Source: JAWKUK01 sp041398605
Lineage (GTDB): Bacteria > Planctomycetota > UBA1135 > GCA-002686595
Length of the DNA: 64,000 nucleotides
Assembly (NCBI GenBank): GCA_041398605.1
Contig: JAWKUK010000008.1
Span: 186,001 to 250,000, forward strand
Direction of reading: 5' to 3'
The notes below the pieces were generated by a model. It saw only the letters and a list, made by a program, of their open reading frames with translations, made no database searches and had not been told where the DNA came from. The position numbers were made by a program, and so were the translations under genes. This document shows, in pieces, positions 1 through 8,999 of this stretch; positions within the stretch are counted from its first letter, which is position 1; the number at the start of each line of letters is the position of its first letter.

Positions 1-282
1 CTCAGGCCCGAAGAGCGCGACGAGCTCGACGCCCTCCGCGGCGTGCAGCACGTCGATCGTCGCTTCGAGGTCGCGGTTGACCGCCGACGGGTTCGTGATG
101 AGCCCGACGCGCTTTCCGACGAGCGGCGCGAACCCGTCGAGGGCGAGGGCCTCGCTGCCGAGCACGACCTGCGTGGCTACGGGCGTGGTCGCCGGCGCGG
201 GCCCCGCCTCCGGCTCGAGCGCGTCGGTGGAGCAGGCGGCGAGCCCCGCCGCGAAGAGCATGGTGAGCGTCCGTGTCGTCAT
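1..282 (-). CDS. N-terminal part of NamZ/DUF1343-type exo-beta-N-acetylmuramidase, exported lipoprotein (cut by window edge)
   Basis: The gene begins at an ATG at 282 and runs off the left edge, so only about 94 codons are visible. The first 18 residues form a signal peptide ending in a lipobox-like LFAAGLAAC, followed by a Thr/Pro/Ala linker. After that the protein reads VLGSEALALDGFAPLVGKR, VGLITNPSAV and VELVALFGPE, which is the characteristic start of the DUF1343 family. NamZ, the characterised member, is an exo-acting muramidase that releases N-acetylmuramic acid from cell-wall fragments. Export as a lipoprotein fits work on peptidoglycan outside the cytoplasm. The catalytic part lies outside the window, so activity cannot be judged. 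The family call is firm; the precise substrate is inferred. Confidence 0.85.
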   Translation of the reverse strand, partial: MTTRTLTMLFAAGLAACSTDALEPEAGPAPATTPVATQVVLGSEALALDGFAPLVGKRVGLITNPSAVNRDLEATIDVLHAAEGVELVALFGPE

Positions 283-373
283 CACACGAGAGTGTCGCAC
301 GAGGGCCGCCGCGCGACGAACGACGAGATGGCGGATTGAAGCCGTGGGCGGCGTCAAGCGACGGCGCGCACCG

Positions 374-1693
374 TCACGGACCTGCTGCGACGCCGGGCAG
401 ACGCGGGCGCCGATCGAACGGCAGCTCCGGGGCGCTCTGGTGCTCGGCGGCCGTGCCGAACTCCTGCCGACGACCACAGCGAGCGCCATAGCGCCGCGCG
501 AGGGCGCTCGCGGTCAAGCCGTGGAGGAGGACGGATAAGAGCACCACCCAAACCGCGACCCCAAAGACCTGCTCGCCGCGGACGAGCTCTGGTGTGCTGA
601 GCGCGGTCAGCGCGAACACGACCGTCGCGAGGCCGCGCGGCCCGAACCAACCGATGAAGAGCACCGTATCGCGCGCGAACCCGGTCCCCATCAACGCGAG
701 CGCGACCGGGAGCATCCGCACGACGGTCAGGCTGAGGAGCGCGTACCCAAGCACGGCCGGAGACGCGCAGCTCAGCGCGAACGGCGCCGCTGCGACGCCG
801 AAGGTGATCCACGTCACGTGCCCGAGGAGCTCGCCCAAGTCCTCTGTGAAGTCGAAGCTGCGGCGCTCCAGCCGGCGCGCGACGCTCCCCAGGGTGAGCC
901 CCGCGACGAACGCCGCCAGGAAGCCGCTGCCGTGCACCAGCTCTGCGCCGAAGTACGCCAAGACGGGCACAGCCGCGATAGCGCCGTGGCGCGCGGTGTG
1001 GTGCATCCAGCCCGCGGCGTGCGCGAGGTCCATCAGGCGCGCCGACACGAAGCCGATCACGAGACCGAACGCGACCCCGAAGCCAGCCGCTTGCAGCGCG
1101 TGGCGGGCGAAGGTCCAGAGGCCCAGCTCGGTCTGCGCGGACGCGCCGGCGGCGCAAGCGAGCAGCGTCGCGACGATCGGGACGACGAGGCCGTCGTTGA
1201 GGCCGCTCTCGACGTTCAGCGCCTGCCGCACGCGCGCCGGGACCGCCTCCTGGCTTACGACCGCCTGCCCAAGGGCCGCGTCGGTTGGCGCGAGCAGCGC
1301 TGCCAAAAGCGCGATGTCCCACGGTCCGAGCCCGGCGCCATCGATCCCGTCGCGCCCGAGGACGAGCGAGCCGAGCGCCGCGCCCAGCGCGATCGTCATG
1401 AGCAACCCCGGCCCCAGCAAGCGCCCTGGGATCGCCAGGTTCCGCCGCAGCACGCGCAGATCGATCCGCGCGGCGTCATGGAACAACACGAAGGCCAGCG
1501 TGAACTCCGCCATCACGCGCACTGCGCTTCCCTCGACGTCGAGGCGCGACAGGTTGAGGCCGAGGGGCCCAAGGACGAGCCCAAGGCCGACCGCCAGGAT
1601 GGGCGCCGTCAGCGGCGTGCGCTCGAGCCGCTGCGCGACGAGCCCGAAGACGAGCGCGAAGGCCGAGAAGATGACGAAGTCGAGCGGGTGCAC
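374..1693 (-). CDS. Cation:proton antiporter, CPA1 (NhaP-like) family
   Basis: This 439-residue protein is almost entirely hydrophobic, with about 11-12 predicted membrane segments beginning directly after a short MHPLD start. Family hallmarks are LLAPTDAALG near the middle and NVESGLNDGLVVP further on. The Asp of the first and the Asn-Asp pair of the second correspond to the ion-binding residues of CPA1 Na+/H+ exchangers. Such proteins exchange cytoplasmic Na+ or K+ for protons in pH and salt homeostasis. Length is normal for the transporter core and there is no long cytosolic C-terminal domain. It stands alone between the NamZ gene and a secreted hypothetical, all on the minus strand. The ion specificity cannot be read from the sequence. 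Confidence 0.88.
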   Translation of the reverse strand: MHPLDFVIFSAFALVFGLVAQRLERTPLTAPILAVGLGLVLGPLGLNLSRLDVEGSAVRVMAEFTLAFVLFHDAARIDLRVLRRNLAIPGRLLGPGLLMTIALGAALGSLVLGRDGIDGAGLGPWDIALLAALLAPTDAALGQAVVSQEAVPARVRQALNVESGLNDGLVVPIVATLLACAAGASAQTELGLWTFARHALQAAGFGVAFGLVIGFVSARLMDLAHAAGWMHHTARHGAIAAVPVLAYFGAELVHGSGFLAAFVAGLTLGSVARRLERRSFDFTEDLGELLGHVTWITFGVAAAPFALSCASPAVLGYALLSLTVVRMLPVALALMGTGFARDTVLFIGWFGPRGLATVVFALTALSTPELVRGEQVFGVAVWVVLLSVLLHGLTASALARRYGARCGRRQEFGTAAEHQSAPELPFDRRPRLPGVAAGP

Positions 1694-1776
1694 GCGCTCA
1701 TCCTACGCGCCTGTCCGATGGACCTGGGAGCTGGCAGCGCTCGAGGGCCCTCGGGCAGCGCTCCCGCGCGCGCGGG

Positions 1777-2919
1777 TCAGCGGCGCGCGGCGAGCTCGTA
1801 GCGCAGGACGAGGGATTGCGCGTGCCGTGTCAGATCGCTCGACAGGTTCGCGCGCTTGGTCAGCGCCTCGAGCGCCTTCGCGTACTTCTTCCCGCGCGCA
1901 TCGGCGACGTCCGGGAACAACGCCGGCCGGCTCGGCAAGATCTCGACCCACTCCTCGGCGACACGGTAGGCGGTCTCGCGGCCCATGTCCTTCAGCTGCA
2001 GCGCGGCGGCGGCTTCCGCCTCCGAGGCGGCCGCGCTGCGCGGGAAGCCGCGGCGCGTCGCGGCGACGAGCGCCGCGAGCTTCACGGACGAGTACATCTC
2101 ACGATTGGCGTCGATGATCCCCGCGCGCAGGGCGCGCTCGTGCTCGTCCACCTTCGCAGCCAAGCGCAGCGCGGCCTGTGCCGCTTCGGGGTTTGACCGC
2201 GACAGGGACTTCGCGAGCTTGTTCGCCAACTTCCTGGCCGCCTCCCAATCACCGGCGAAGTACTTCGACTGCGCCTCGCGCACCGGCTCGCCGAGGTCCT
2301 CCTCGAGCGGAGCGGCGGGGTAGCGATTGAGCGCGACCGCGAGCAGCTCCAGGACCTCGTCGCGGTCCGCCCTCACATACGCGGCGCCGATGACCTCGCC
2401 CGTCGGCCCGAGCACGATCGCGCGCGGCGCAGCGTCGGGGCACCAGGGGCTCGATTCCAGCGCGCGCCCGGCGACGAGCTGGCTGGAGGGCGGCGTGTCC
2501 GCGGCCTCATCCTCCCCGCGCTGCGCATCGGAGGGCGCGCCCCCGCTGTCAGGCTCGGGCGTCGGGGGCGCCGCCTTGGTGATCGTGACGACGACGAGCC
2601 CGCGGTCCTCGTTGGCCCGCTGCGCGAGCTCTCCGAACGCGATGACGTCCGCCCCGGCGTTGTCCGGGAGCGTGAGGACCAGCACCGGGAAGCCGTACCA
2701 AGCGGGATAGCCGTTGCCCTGGGGCTTCTGGATCTGCAATCCGCCGCCGCTCACGGCCTGCTGCACGACGGTCCCATGCGCGGCGTCGGCGGCGTGCCAG
2801 GTCACGCCTTCGAAGCTGGGGGCGACGCTGCCGGGCGCGGGCACGCCGCCCTGCGGGACGCCGAGGACCGGGAGACAGAGCGTTCCAAAAAGCGCAGCGG
2901 GAAGGAGTCGCTTCGACAT
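1777..2919 (-). CDS. Exported protein with a degenerate thioredoxin-like domain
   Basis: A 380-residue protein with an N-terminal signal peptide (MSKRLLPAALFGTLCLPVLG). Residues about 30-190 have the outline of a TlpA/AhpC-like thioredoxin fold: GSVAPSFEGVTW near the start, FPVLVLTLPDN, LVVVTITKA, then PRAIVLGPTGEVIGAAYV. There is no CxxC pair at the expected place, so thiol-disulfide chemistry is unlikely. An acidic, proline-rich insert (PTPEPDSGG and following) interrupts the fold. The C-terminal half is rich in Ala, Leu, Arg and Lys and probably forms helical hairpins. No partner gene is evident. The fold assignment is by pattern only and the function is unknown. Confidence 0.55.
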   Translation of the reverse strand: MSKRLLPAALFGTLCLPVLGVPQGGVPAPGSVAPSFEGVTWHAADAAHGTVVQQAVSGGGLQIQKPQGNGYPAWYGFPVLVLTLPDNAGADVIAFGELAQRANEDRGLVVVTITKAAPPTPEPDSGGAPSDAQRGEDEAADTPPSSQLVAGRALESSPWCPDAAPRAIVLGPTGEVIGAAYVRADRDEVLELLAVALNRYPAAPLEEDLGEPVREAQSKYFAGDWEAARKLANKLAKSLSRSNPEAAQAALRLAAKVDEHERALRAGIIDANREMYSSVKLAALVAATRRGFPRSAAASEAEAAAALQLKDMGRETAYRVAEEWVEILPSRPALFPDVADARGKKYAKALEALTKRANLSSDLTRHAQSLVLRYELAARR

Positions 2920-3089
2920 GGCGGGCCGTCTACCCCATCCACGCCGAGCAGGCTACAGGCGCGGGCGCCGTCCCGACGCGTTCCGGGCTCGGTTGCCGAA
3001 TTCGGGATCACCCGCGGGCTGGGCGCGCTGCCCGCGAGGCCTGGCACGACCCTTGGGGGAGGGCGTGCCTGGACGACGCCGACGAGCGC

Positions 3090-4355
3090 TCAGCGCGCGG
3101 ACACCCGCACCGGGCAGCGGTTGTACGAGTACACGACCCCGGTGTCGACGAAGCCCTGGGGCTCGTGCTCGGGCGCGCTCACCAACAGGTCGCAGCCCGT
3201 GATCGCGACATCGACGCCGAAGTAGTCCAACATGCCGCCGTCAGGCGCGACGAGCTTTGCGGTCTGGCTCCAGCGCCCACCGACCGGCTCGAAGAGGTAC
3301 GCCGAGCCGCTCCAATAGCCGAGGTCGTCATCGAGGCAGGCGCCGACGAGGATCGCACCGTCGCGCACATCGACGCTGTTGCCAAAAAAGTCGATCTCAT
3401 CGGGATCACCCGCGAGCAATTTCTGGCGCTGGGTCCAGACACCGCCCGCGCGCTCGAAGACGTACGCCGCGCCAGCATAATACGCCGCCTCACTGTCGGC
3501 CCGCGCTCCGATGACCGCGGTGTCCCCGTCCATCGCGACGCTGATCCCGAACCAATCGCCCGGGTCCGCGTCGAGCGAGGTCAAACGCGCCGACTGCTGC
3601 CAGCTACCTGCGGCGTTCCGGTCAAAGACGTACATCGCGCCCGCGTCGGCAGCCGCGCCGACGTCCGACCAGTGCGCCCCGATCATCGCAGTCGTCCCCT
3701 GCGCGGCGGCCTCGAGGCCAAAGCGATCGTGCGGGCGGGCATCGTTCGGCGTCAACTTCTGCGTCTGGATCCACGCGCCGTTCGGCTGCTCGGTGAACAC
3801 GTAGGCCGCGCCGGAGTCTTCGCCGTTCGCATCCGCGTAAGGCGCCGTGGCGATCACCACTCCGTCGAGCACAGCCAGCGAGAAGGAGAACTGATCGAAC
3901 TGGACGCCGTCATTCGGCGTGAGCTTCGCGAGCTGCTTCCATGCGCCGTCGATGAGCCGGAACACGTAAGCGGCGCCGCACTTGCGGCCGCCCGCATTGT
4001 CCTTGTAGGCGCCCACCGCGATGGTGTCGCCGCTCATCGCGACCGTCATGCCGAAGTACGCCTGGGTGCTCGCGTCCTCCGCAATCAACTTGAAGCGCTC
4101 CTTCCAGCCAGACGCGGTGCGCTCGTAGACGCGCGCAGCGCCGGAGTTCTGGCCGAACTGGCCGTCGCCCCAGTTTCCTACGACGAGGGTGTCGCCCTCG
4201 GCAACGAAGCTGCGTCCTTGGTAGCCGAAGTTCGCCGTCTCGCGGGCGTAGATCGACTGTTCGAAGGTGACGGGGGCCTGGGCGTGCGCGCTGGCAGCGC
4301 ACAAGAGAAGGGCCGGCAACAGAGCGCCGGCGGCAGCGCGGACAATGGAGTTCAT
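3090..4355 (-). CDS. Secreted FG-GAP repeat (beta-propeller) protein
   Basis: A 421-residue protein with a signal peptide (MNSIVRAAAGALLPALLLC, then AASAHAQ). It consists of about six or seven repeats of roughly 50 residues with the pattern 'FG.sVa..GdtlvvGa..d......GaaYvFer..g.W.q..kL.a.D', for example DTIAVGAYKDNAGGRKCGAA and DTAVIGARADSEAAYYAGAA. This is the FG-GAP/integrin-alpha-like propeller common in planctomycete secretomes. It ends with VVYSYNRCPVRVSAR and lacks the C-terminal Asn-Ser-x-Gly module found on other propellers here. It is probably exported or surface-bound. No catalytic motif is visible and the ligand is unknown. Confidence 0.8.
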   Translation of the reverse strand: MNSIVRAAAGALLPALLLCAASAHAQAPVTFEQSIYARETANFGYQGRSFVAEGDTLVVGNWGDGQFGQNSGAARVYERTASGWKERFKLIAEDASTQAYFGMTVAMSGDTIAVGAYKDNAGGRKCGAAYVFRLIDGAWKQLAKLTPNDGVQFDQFSFSLAVLDGVVIATAPYADANGEDSGAAYVFTEQPNGAWIQTQKLTPNDARPHDRFGLEAAAQGTTAMIGAHWSDVGAAADAGAMYVFDRNAAGSWQQSARLTSLDADPGDWFGISVAMDGDTAVIGARADSEAAYYAGAAYVFERAGGVWTQRQKLLAGDPDEIDFFGNSVDVRDGAILVGACLDDDLGYWSGSAYLFEPVGGRWSQTAKLVAPDGGMLDYFGVDVAITGCDLLVSAPEHEPQGFVDTGVVYSYNRCPVRVSAR

Positions 4356-4474
4356 CGTCTTTTGGTGGGGTGAGGAGGGGGGCGTCGGAACGGCGGCGCG
4401 GCCAAGGGGCTCGGCCGCGACCTAGGGGTTTTCGCTACCTCGCAGCAGGGGGACGCACCGATTCGGCGCAATCT

Positions 4475-5707
4475 TTAGCGACCCGCGCGCGGGCGCCACG
4501 GGCCTCGCACGGGCTGGGTCCAGGCGCGCTGGGGTTCGCCCTCGACGTTCGGGTCTGAGTGCAGGACCTGGGAGGTCACGCGGGCGCGGACGTACAGCTC
4601 GTCGCCCCCGAAGCGGTAGACCGCAGGGTCCTCCGTGGTGGACGCCAACAACGCCCCGGGCTCGCCCCCCTTGCGCGCGCCAATGAACTCGACCGTACAG
4701 CCTGGCTCCAGGACATCGACCGTGTAGGCGGCGGTGTCCAGCGCGACGTCCTCGAGCGTCACGCCGCTCGACGCGTAGAAGTCCCCCGCCAGCATCGCCT
4801 GCATGAGCGCGTCCCCTGCGAGCGTGCGCGCCCGCACTTGGATCCAGCCGCGGCCAGGCCGCGAGGTCGCGCCGCCGTGGTAGTCGTGCGCGTCATCGGT
4901 CGCGACGCCGTACAAGAGCTCCCCTCCAGCGCCGAGCCGCCGTGTGAGCGCGAGGTCCCAAATGCGCTCGGTCGAGGGCCGCGTCTCGTCCCCGTCGAGC
5001 TGCGTGCCGCGGTGGCCGTTGTAGACCTCGAAGAAGCCCAGGCCCTCGATCGTCGCCAGGTCCTCCCAATCGAGGCCCCACTTGAAGTTTGGGTGATTGA
5101 CGTGCGCCACGACAGGCTTCTGCGCGCGCTCGCCCTCGGCGCGGATGGCCGCGAGCGCCGCGTTCATCAGCGCTGCGGGCGAGGTCGATCCACGCGGCGG
5201 AACGAGCGCATCGATGTTCAGCGCGTTGATGTGCACGGGATAGTCGCGGGCCCGCGCCCCTGCCTCGCCGACCTCCCTATAGCTCGCCGTCACCTCCTCG
5301 GCCTTGACGAGCAAGAACTGCCCCGGCGCCTCGAAGTCCTTGCGCAGCGCGTCGAGCGTCGCGAGCCGCAGCCCGCGCTCGCCCACGTCGACGCGCGCCG
5401 CGCCAAAGCGCGCTCGCAGCGCCGCGACCCGCGCGTCGTCGAGGCGCGTCCCGTCCTTGATCGGGAACCAGCGCTCCTCTTCCTGGAGCTGATTGTGGTC
5501 CGTCAGCGCGAGGAACGCATAGCCCCGCGCGCGGTACCAATCGACGACGAGGTCTGGCGCTCCGTCCCCGTCACTCCAAAGCGTGTGGGTGTGAGTGTTG
5601 CCCTTCCACCAACGCTGCGGGGGGTCTTCGGCGCCGACCGCGTGCGCGACGACCGCTGCCAAAGTGAGGACTGCACCGACGGGAGCGAAGCGCGAGAGGA
5701 GCGACAT
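4475..5707 (-). CDS. Exported PHP-domain metal-dependent hydrolase-like protein
   Basis: I start this gene at the ATG at 5707 (410 residues), because MSLLSRFAPVGAVLTLAAVV is a clean signal peptide; the longer open frame reaching 5995 adds low-complexity sequence. The mature part begins with WKGNTHTHTLWSDGDGAPDL, the first metal-binding motif of PHP (polymerase and histidinol phosphatase) domains, followed by FLALTDHNQL. Further conserved pieces are VKAEEVTA, a His-containing HINALNIDALVPP, VVAHVNHPNFKWG, and GVATDDAHDYHG near residue 290. These His/Asp residues would bind two or three metal ions. Similar secreted PHP proteins are usually annotated as phosphoesterases of unknown substrate. It is divergently arranged with the sulfatase gene at 5912. 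Confidence 0.82.
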   Translation of the reverse strand: MSLLSRFAPVGAVLTLAAVVAHAVGAEDPPQRWWKGNTHTHTLWSDGDGAPDLVVDWYRARGYAFLALTDHNQLQEEERWFPIKDGTRLDDARVAALRARFGAARVDVGERGLRLATLDALRKDFEAPGQFLLVKAEEVTASYREVGEAGARARDYPVHINALNIDALVPPRGSTSPAALMNAALAAIRAEGERAQKPVVAHVNHPNFKWGLDWEDLATIEGLGFFEVYNGHRGTQLDGDETRPSTERIWDLALTRRLGAGGELLYGVATDDAHDYHGGATSRPGRGWIQVRARTLAGDALMQAMLAGDFYASSGVTLEDVALDTAAYTVDVLEPGCTVEFIGARKGGEPGALLASTTEDPAVYRFGGDELYVRARVTSQVLHSDPNVEGEPQRAWTQPVRGPWRPRAGR

Positions 5708-5911
5708 GCGAGCAACACTACCGAGGTCGGTTCTCCCCGTCCAACCGCGCCCAAGGCCGCGCGCGCGGAGCCCGCGGGGCGCGCCGCGCCGATCGGGCGC
5801 TCTCCGTGCGCGCGGGAGTCGATGCGCGACCGGCCCGGTCATGCTCGCGGTGAGCGGGGACGCGCCTGGTCCCGACCGCGGCCCGCGCCGGGCGCCGGTA
5901 GACTCGGCGCC

Positions 5912-7300
5912 ATGCAGCTCAACATCGCCCTGTTCGTGGCCGGGCTCGCGCTCGTCTCCACCAGCTCGTCGCGCGAGCCCGCGCCCCTCGAGCAAGACTC
6001 AGGGCGAACGCAGCGCGCGCCGAACATCGTCCTGATCCTCGCGGACGACGCAGGCTTCGCGGACTTCGGGTTCCAAAGAGAGCCAGACTCAGCGCTCGCG
6101 CGGCGGACGCCCAACATCGACCGGATCGCGCAGGAGGGCGCGCGCTTCGACTCATTCGCGATGTCCGGCTGCGTCTGCTCTCCGTCCCGGGCCGGCTTGT
6201 TGACGGGGCGCTACCAGCAGCGCTTCGGGCACGAGCGCAACATCCCGCCTGGTTACATGAAGGGTGGCCTCGACCTCAACCAGGTGACGATCGCGGATCG
6301 GCTACGGGCGCTGGGTTACCGCACCGCGTGCATTGGCAAGTGGCACCTCGGTTATCCCAAGCCGTACCAGCCGCTCGAGCGCGGGTTCGACCACTTCTAC
6401 GGCCTGCTGCAAGGGTCGCGCTCCTATTACCCGATCGAGGCGCCGAGCGCACACAGGGTCTTGCTGAACGACCGTGAGCCGACGGAAGAGGTCGGCTACG
6501 TCACGGACCGCCTCGGCGACGCGGCGATTCGCTTCATCCAGGCCAACCAAGACGAGCCGTTCTTCTTGTACCTGTCGTTCACGGCGCCCCACGGGCCGCT
6601 CGAGCCGAAGAGCGAGGACCTCGAGGCGCTCGCCGACATCGAAGGCCTGCGGCGGCGGAAGTACGCCGGGCTCGTCAAAGCGATGGATGACAACGTCGGT
6701 CGCGTGCTCGCGGAGCTAGAGCGCTTGCACCTCGACGAGGACACGCTCGTGGTGTTTACCAACGACAACGGCGGGCAGACATCGACCGGCGCTCTGAACG
6801 CGCCGCTGCGCGGACGCAAGGGCGACGTCTTCGAGGGCGGCATGCGCGTCCCGACCGCCTGGCGCTGGCCGAAGCGGATCCCCAAGGGCACGACGGTGGC
6901 CACGCCTGCGATCGCGCTCGACCTCGCGCCGACGTTCCTCGCGGCCGCGAGGATCGATGCGCCCCCTGACCGTTCGCTCGAGGGAGCGCTCGACGGCGTC
7001 GATCTGCTCCCGCTCGTCACTGGGCAGTCGACCGCGCTACCGGAACGAGCGCTCTATTGGCGCACGAGCGGCCCAGCAGGCCCGATCGCGGTCCGCCAAG
7101 GCCGCTGGAAGCTCGTCTGGCTGCGCGACACGAGCTCGGCCCCGATGTTGTTCGATCTGACATCAGACCTCGGCGAGTCACATGACCTGGCAGAGCTCCA
7201 CCCCGATCACGTCGCTCGCCTGATCGCGCTCGCCGCTGCATGGGAGGCCGAACTCGAGGCGCCCCGCTGGGGCGGCGACGGTGCGACAGACCCCAAGTGA
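5912..7300 (+). CDS. Secreted Cys-type sulfatase (arylsulfatase A-like)
   Basis: The ATG at 5912 gives a 462-residue protein with a signal peptide (MQLNIALFVAGLALVSTSSS); the longer open frame upstream runs antisense through the PHP gene and is not used. Residues 38-47 (NIVLILADDA) hold the metal-binding Asp pair of the alkaline-phosphatase/sulfatase superfamily. CSPSRAGLLTGR (Cys89) is the sulfatase signature, whose Cys is converted to formylglycine by a sulfatase-modifying enzyme. IGKWHLGYP and VVFTNDNGGQ give further active-site residues. The C-terminal subdomain (YWRTSGPAGPIAVRQGRWKL) is typical. It should hydrolyse sulfate esters of polysaccharides or aryl compounds in the periplasm or outside. 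No formylglycine-generating enzyme is in the window. Substrate unknown. Confidence 0.92.
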   Translation: MQLNIALFVAGLALVSTSSSREPAPLEQDSGRTQRAPNIVLILADDAGFADFGFQREPDSALARRTPNIDRIAQEGARFDSFAMSGCVCSPSRAGLLTGRYQQRFGHERNIPPGYMKGGLDLNQVTIADRLRALGYRTACIGKWHLGYPKPYQPLERGFDHFYGLLQGSRSYYPIEAPSAHRVLLNDREPTEEVGYVTDRLGDAAIRFIQANQDEPFFLYLSFTAPHGPLEPKSEDLEALADIEGLRRRKYAGLVKAMDDNVGRVLAELERLHLDEDTLVVFTNDNGGQTSTGALNAPLRGRKGDVFEGGMRVPTAWRWPKRIPKGTTVATPAIALDLAPTFLAAARIDAPPDRSLEGALDGVDLLPLVTGQSTALPERALYWRTSGPAGPIAVRQGRWKLVWLRDTSSAPMLFDLTSDLGESHDLAELHPDHVARLIALAAAWEAELEAPRWGGDGATDPK

Positions 7301-7386
7301 TCCACGCGACGCCGGGCGTCCTCGCGCGCCGTGCCCCTCGGCGCGCGTCGCGGGCTCGCGAACCTCGGCTTGATCCGCGCGCCTCC

Positions 7387-8976
7387 TCAGTCGCGTGGAT
7401 CTTCGAGGGCCAGGGTGAACGTCGCCCACTCGCGCTCGATCTCATCGAGGTCTACGCCTTCGAACGCGGCGGTCACCGCGGCCTCGCGCGCCCTCTGACC
7501 CGCTTGGAAGCGCTCGCCGTCGTTGGGCTCGTCCGTGAACCTCTCGAGCTCCGTTCGATACGTCTCCTTGAGCGTCTCGAAGTACGTGGGCAGGATCTTC
7601 GCCCACTCGGGCTTCGTGCGCACGCTCTTCGAGCGATTGAGGAAGTAGATCATCGACCAGCCTTGCGCATAGCAGATGGCAGGGTTCATGTAGTACTGCC
7701 GCTGGTCGTAGCGAATGATGTCCTTCCACGGCACGTGGCGGCCGGCGCTGATCGCGCGCTGGATCGTGCCGCAGCGCCACGGGTTGACGTCGACCTTGAG
7801 GACCTTGCTGCCTTTGAGGCGCGTGCCCGAGAAGAAGTCGCCGTAGCCCTCGTTGAACCAAGAGTGCGGCGGGAGCTCGCCCGACGAGTAGTGGATGTAC
7901 TGGTGGAAGGCCTCGTGGTACAGGACGATGAACGTGTTCGCGTCGTCCTTGCGGCCGCCGTCCTGGACCTCGTAGTGATAGAGCACGAGCTCTTCGGTGC
8001 GTGAGTTCCAGTAGCCCGCGGAGCCCTGCATCCCGCCATAGGCCATGTACTCATCCTTGTCGGCGCAGATCCGGACGGTCGAGACCGCGTCGAAGTCGGC
8101 GGCAGGCGGGAAGAGCTCCATGTAGGCCCCCCGCAGCGCTTCGATGTCGCGCATGACCTTGCGCAACAGCGGCTGATCCCTGGTATTGAAGACGAAGATG
8201 TAGTTCTCCGTGTTCTCGATCTTCCAGGGGTCGATCGCCGCCGCCGCGACGTGCACTCGATAGTCAGGGTGCGAATACTTGCCGACGTATTGGCGCTCGA
8301 GCTTCTCGCGCTCTGCTTCAGCGCCTACAGGGTCCGCGAGCTGCAGCTTGGAGCCCATCTCGGCCCAAACCGAGTCGAACTCTTCCTCGTCTTCCTTCGC
8401 CGAGATTCCAACGACGGCAAACGTCCGCGCGGCGTCGGCCCAGGTGTAGGCGAACCCCGTGTACGCCTTGGCGGAGGGGTCCGAGGCCGGCGCGTGCAAG
8501 CGCCACTGGCGCGTGGTGTACTCGTCGCTCTTGCGCCCTTCGCCGAGGTCCGTGGCGGTCCAACCGCCGAACTCGCCGGCGAGCCAGGACTCGAAGTCCA
8601 CGACTGGGCCGCGCCCCTTGCCGCGGGCTCGTGAGCGGGGCTCCGGCTCCTTGCCCTCCTCGGCCTCGACCTTGGGGCCGGACGCGACCTTCGGGCGCGC
8701 GATCTCGACGAGCATGACCTTGGGGCGCAGGCGGCGCTCCTTGTCCTGCTTGCGCTTGGGGTCAGGGAGCCGCTCGTACCACTGGAGGCGGACGTACCCC
8801 TCGTTCGGCTGGACCGGGACGGGGTCGAACGTGCGCGGGCGCAGGACGAGCGGGATCCCGAGCGCCGGGTAGCGCTCCTTCTTGAAGGCTTGCGCCGACA
8901 GAGGGGGCGCGAGCGCCAACGTGGTCACGAGCGCGACACCGAGGAGGCGCAGGGGGTTCGAGAACGACCTCGTCAT
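7387..8976 (-). CDS. Exported HExxH zinc metallopeptidase-like protein (DUF1570/gluzincin type)
   Basis: A 529-residue protein with a signal peptide (MTRSFSNPLRLLGVALVTTL). The catalytic region is VLYHEAFHQYIHYSSGELPP: His354-Glu355 with His358, followed by Glu376 in WFNEGYGDFFSG, 18 residues further on. That is the zinc-binding arrangement of gluzincins. The N-terminal half contains a basic, low-complexity segment (about residues 100-125) and a region resembling domains that precede DUF1570 peptidases. It is the last gene of the minus-strand run that starts at 16234; the gap to the preceding membrane-protein gene is 23 bp, so co-transcription is likely. It may act on periplasmic proteins. 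The substrate and the exact peptidase family are inferred. Confidence 0.75.
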   Translation of the reverse strand: MTRSFSNPLRLLGVALVTTLALAPPLSAQAFKKERYPALGIPLVLRPRTFDPVPVQPNEGYVRLQWYERLPDPKRKQDKERRLRPKVMLVEIARPKVASGPKVEAEEGKEPEPRSRARGKGRGPVVDFESWLAGEFGGWTATDLGEGRKSDEYTTRQWRLHAPASDPSAKAYTGFAYTWADAARTFAVVGISAKEDEEEFDSVWAEMGSKLQLADPVGAEAEREKLERQYVGKYSHPDYRVHVAAAAIDPWKIENTENYIFVFNTRDQPLLRKVMRDIEALRGAYMELFPPAADFDAVSTVRICADKDEYMAYGGMQGSAGYWNSRTEELVLYHYEVQDGGRKDDANTFIVLYHEAFHQYIHYSSGELPPHSWFNEGYGDFFSGTRLKGSKVLKVDVNPWRCGTIQRAISAGRHVPWKDIIRYDQRQYYMNPAICYAQGWSMIYFLNRSKSVRTKPEWAKILPTYFETLKETYRTELERFTDEPNDGERFQAGQRAREAAVTAAFEGVDLDEIEREWATFTLALEDPRD

Positions 8977-8999
8977 TCCCCCATGATGAACGACCAGCG

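Noticed and set aside
1777..2919. Active thioredoxin/TlpA oxidoreductase.
   Set aside because: The CxxC active site is missing; only the general fold outline is supported.
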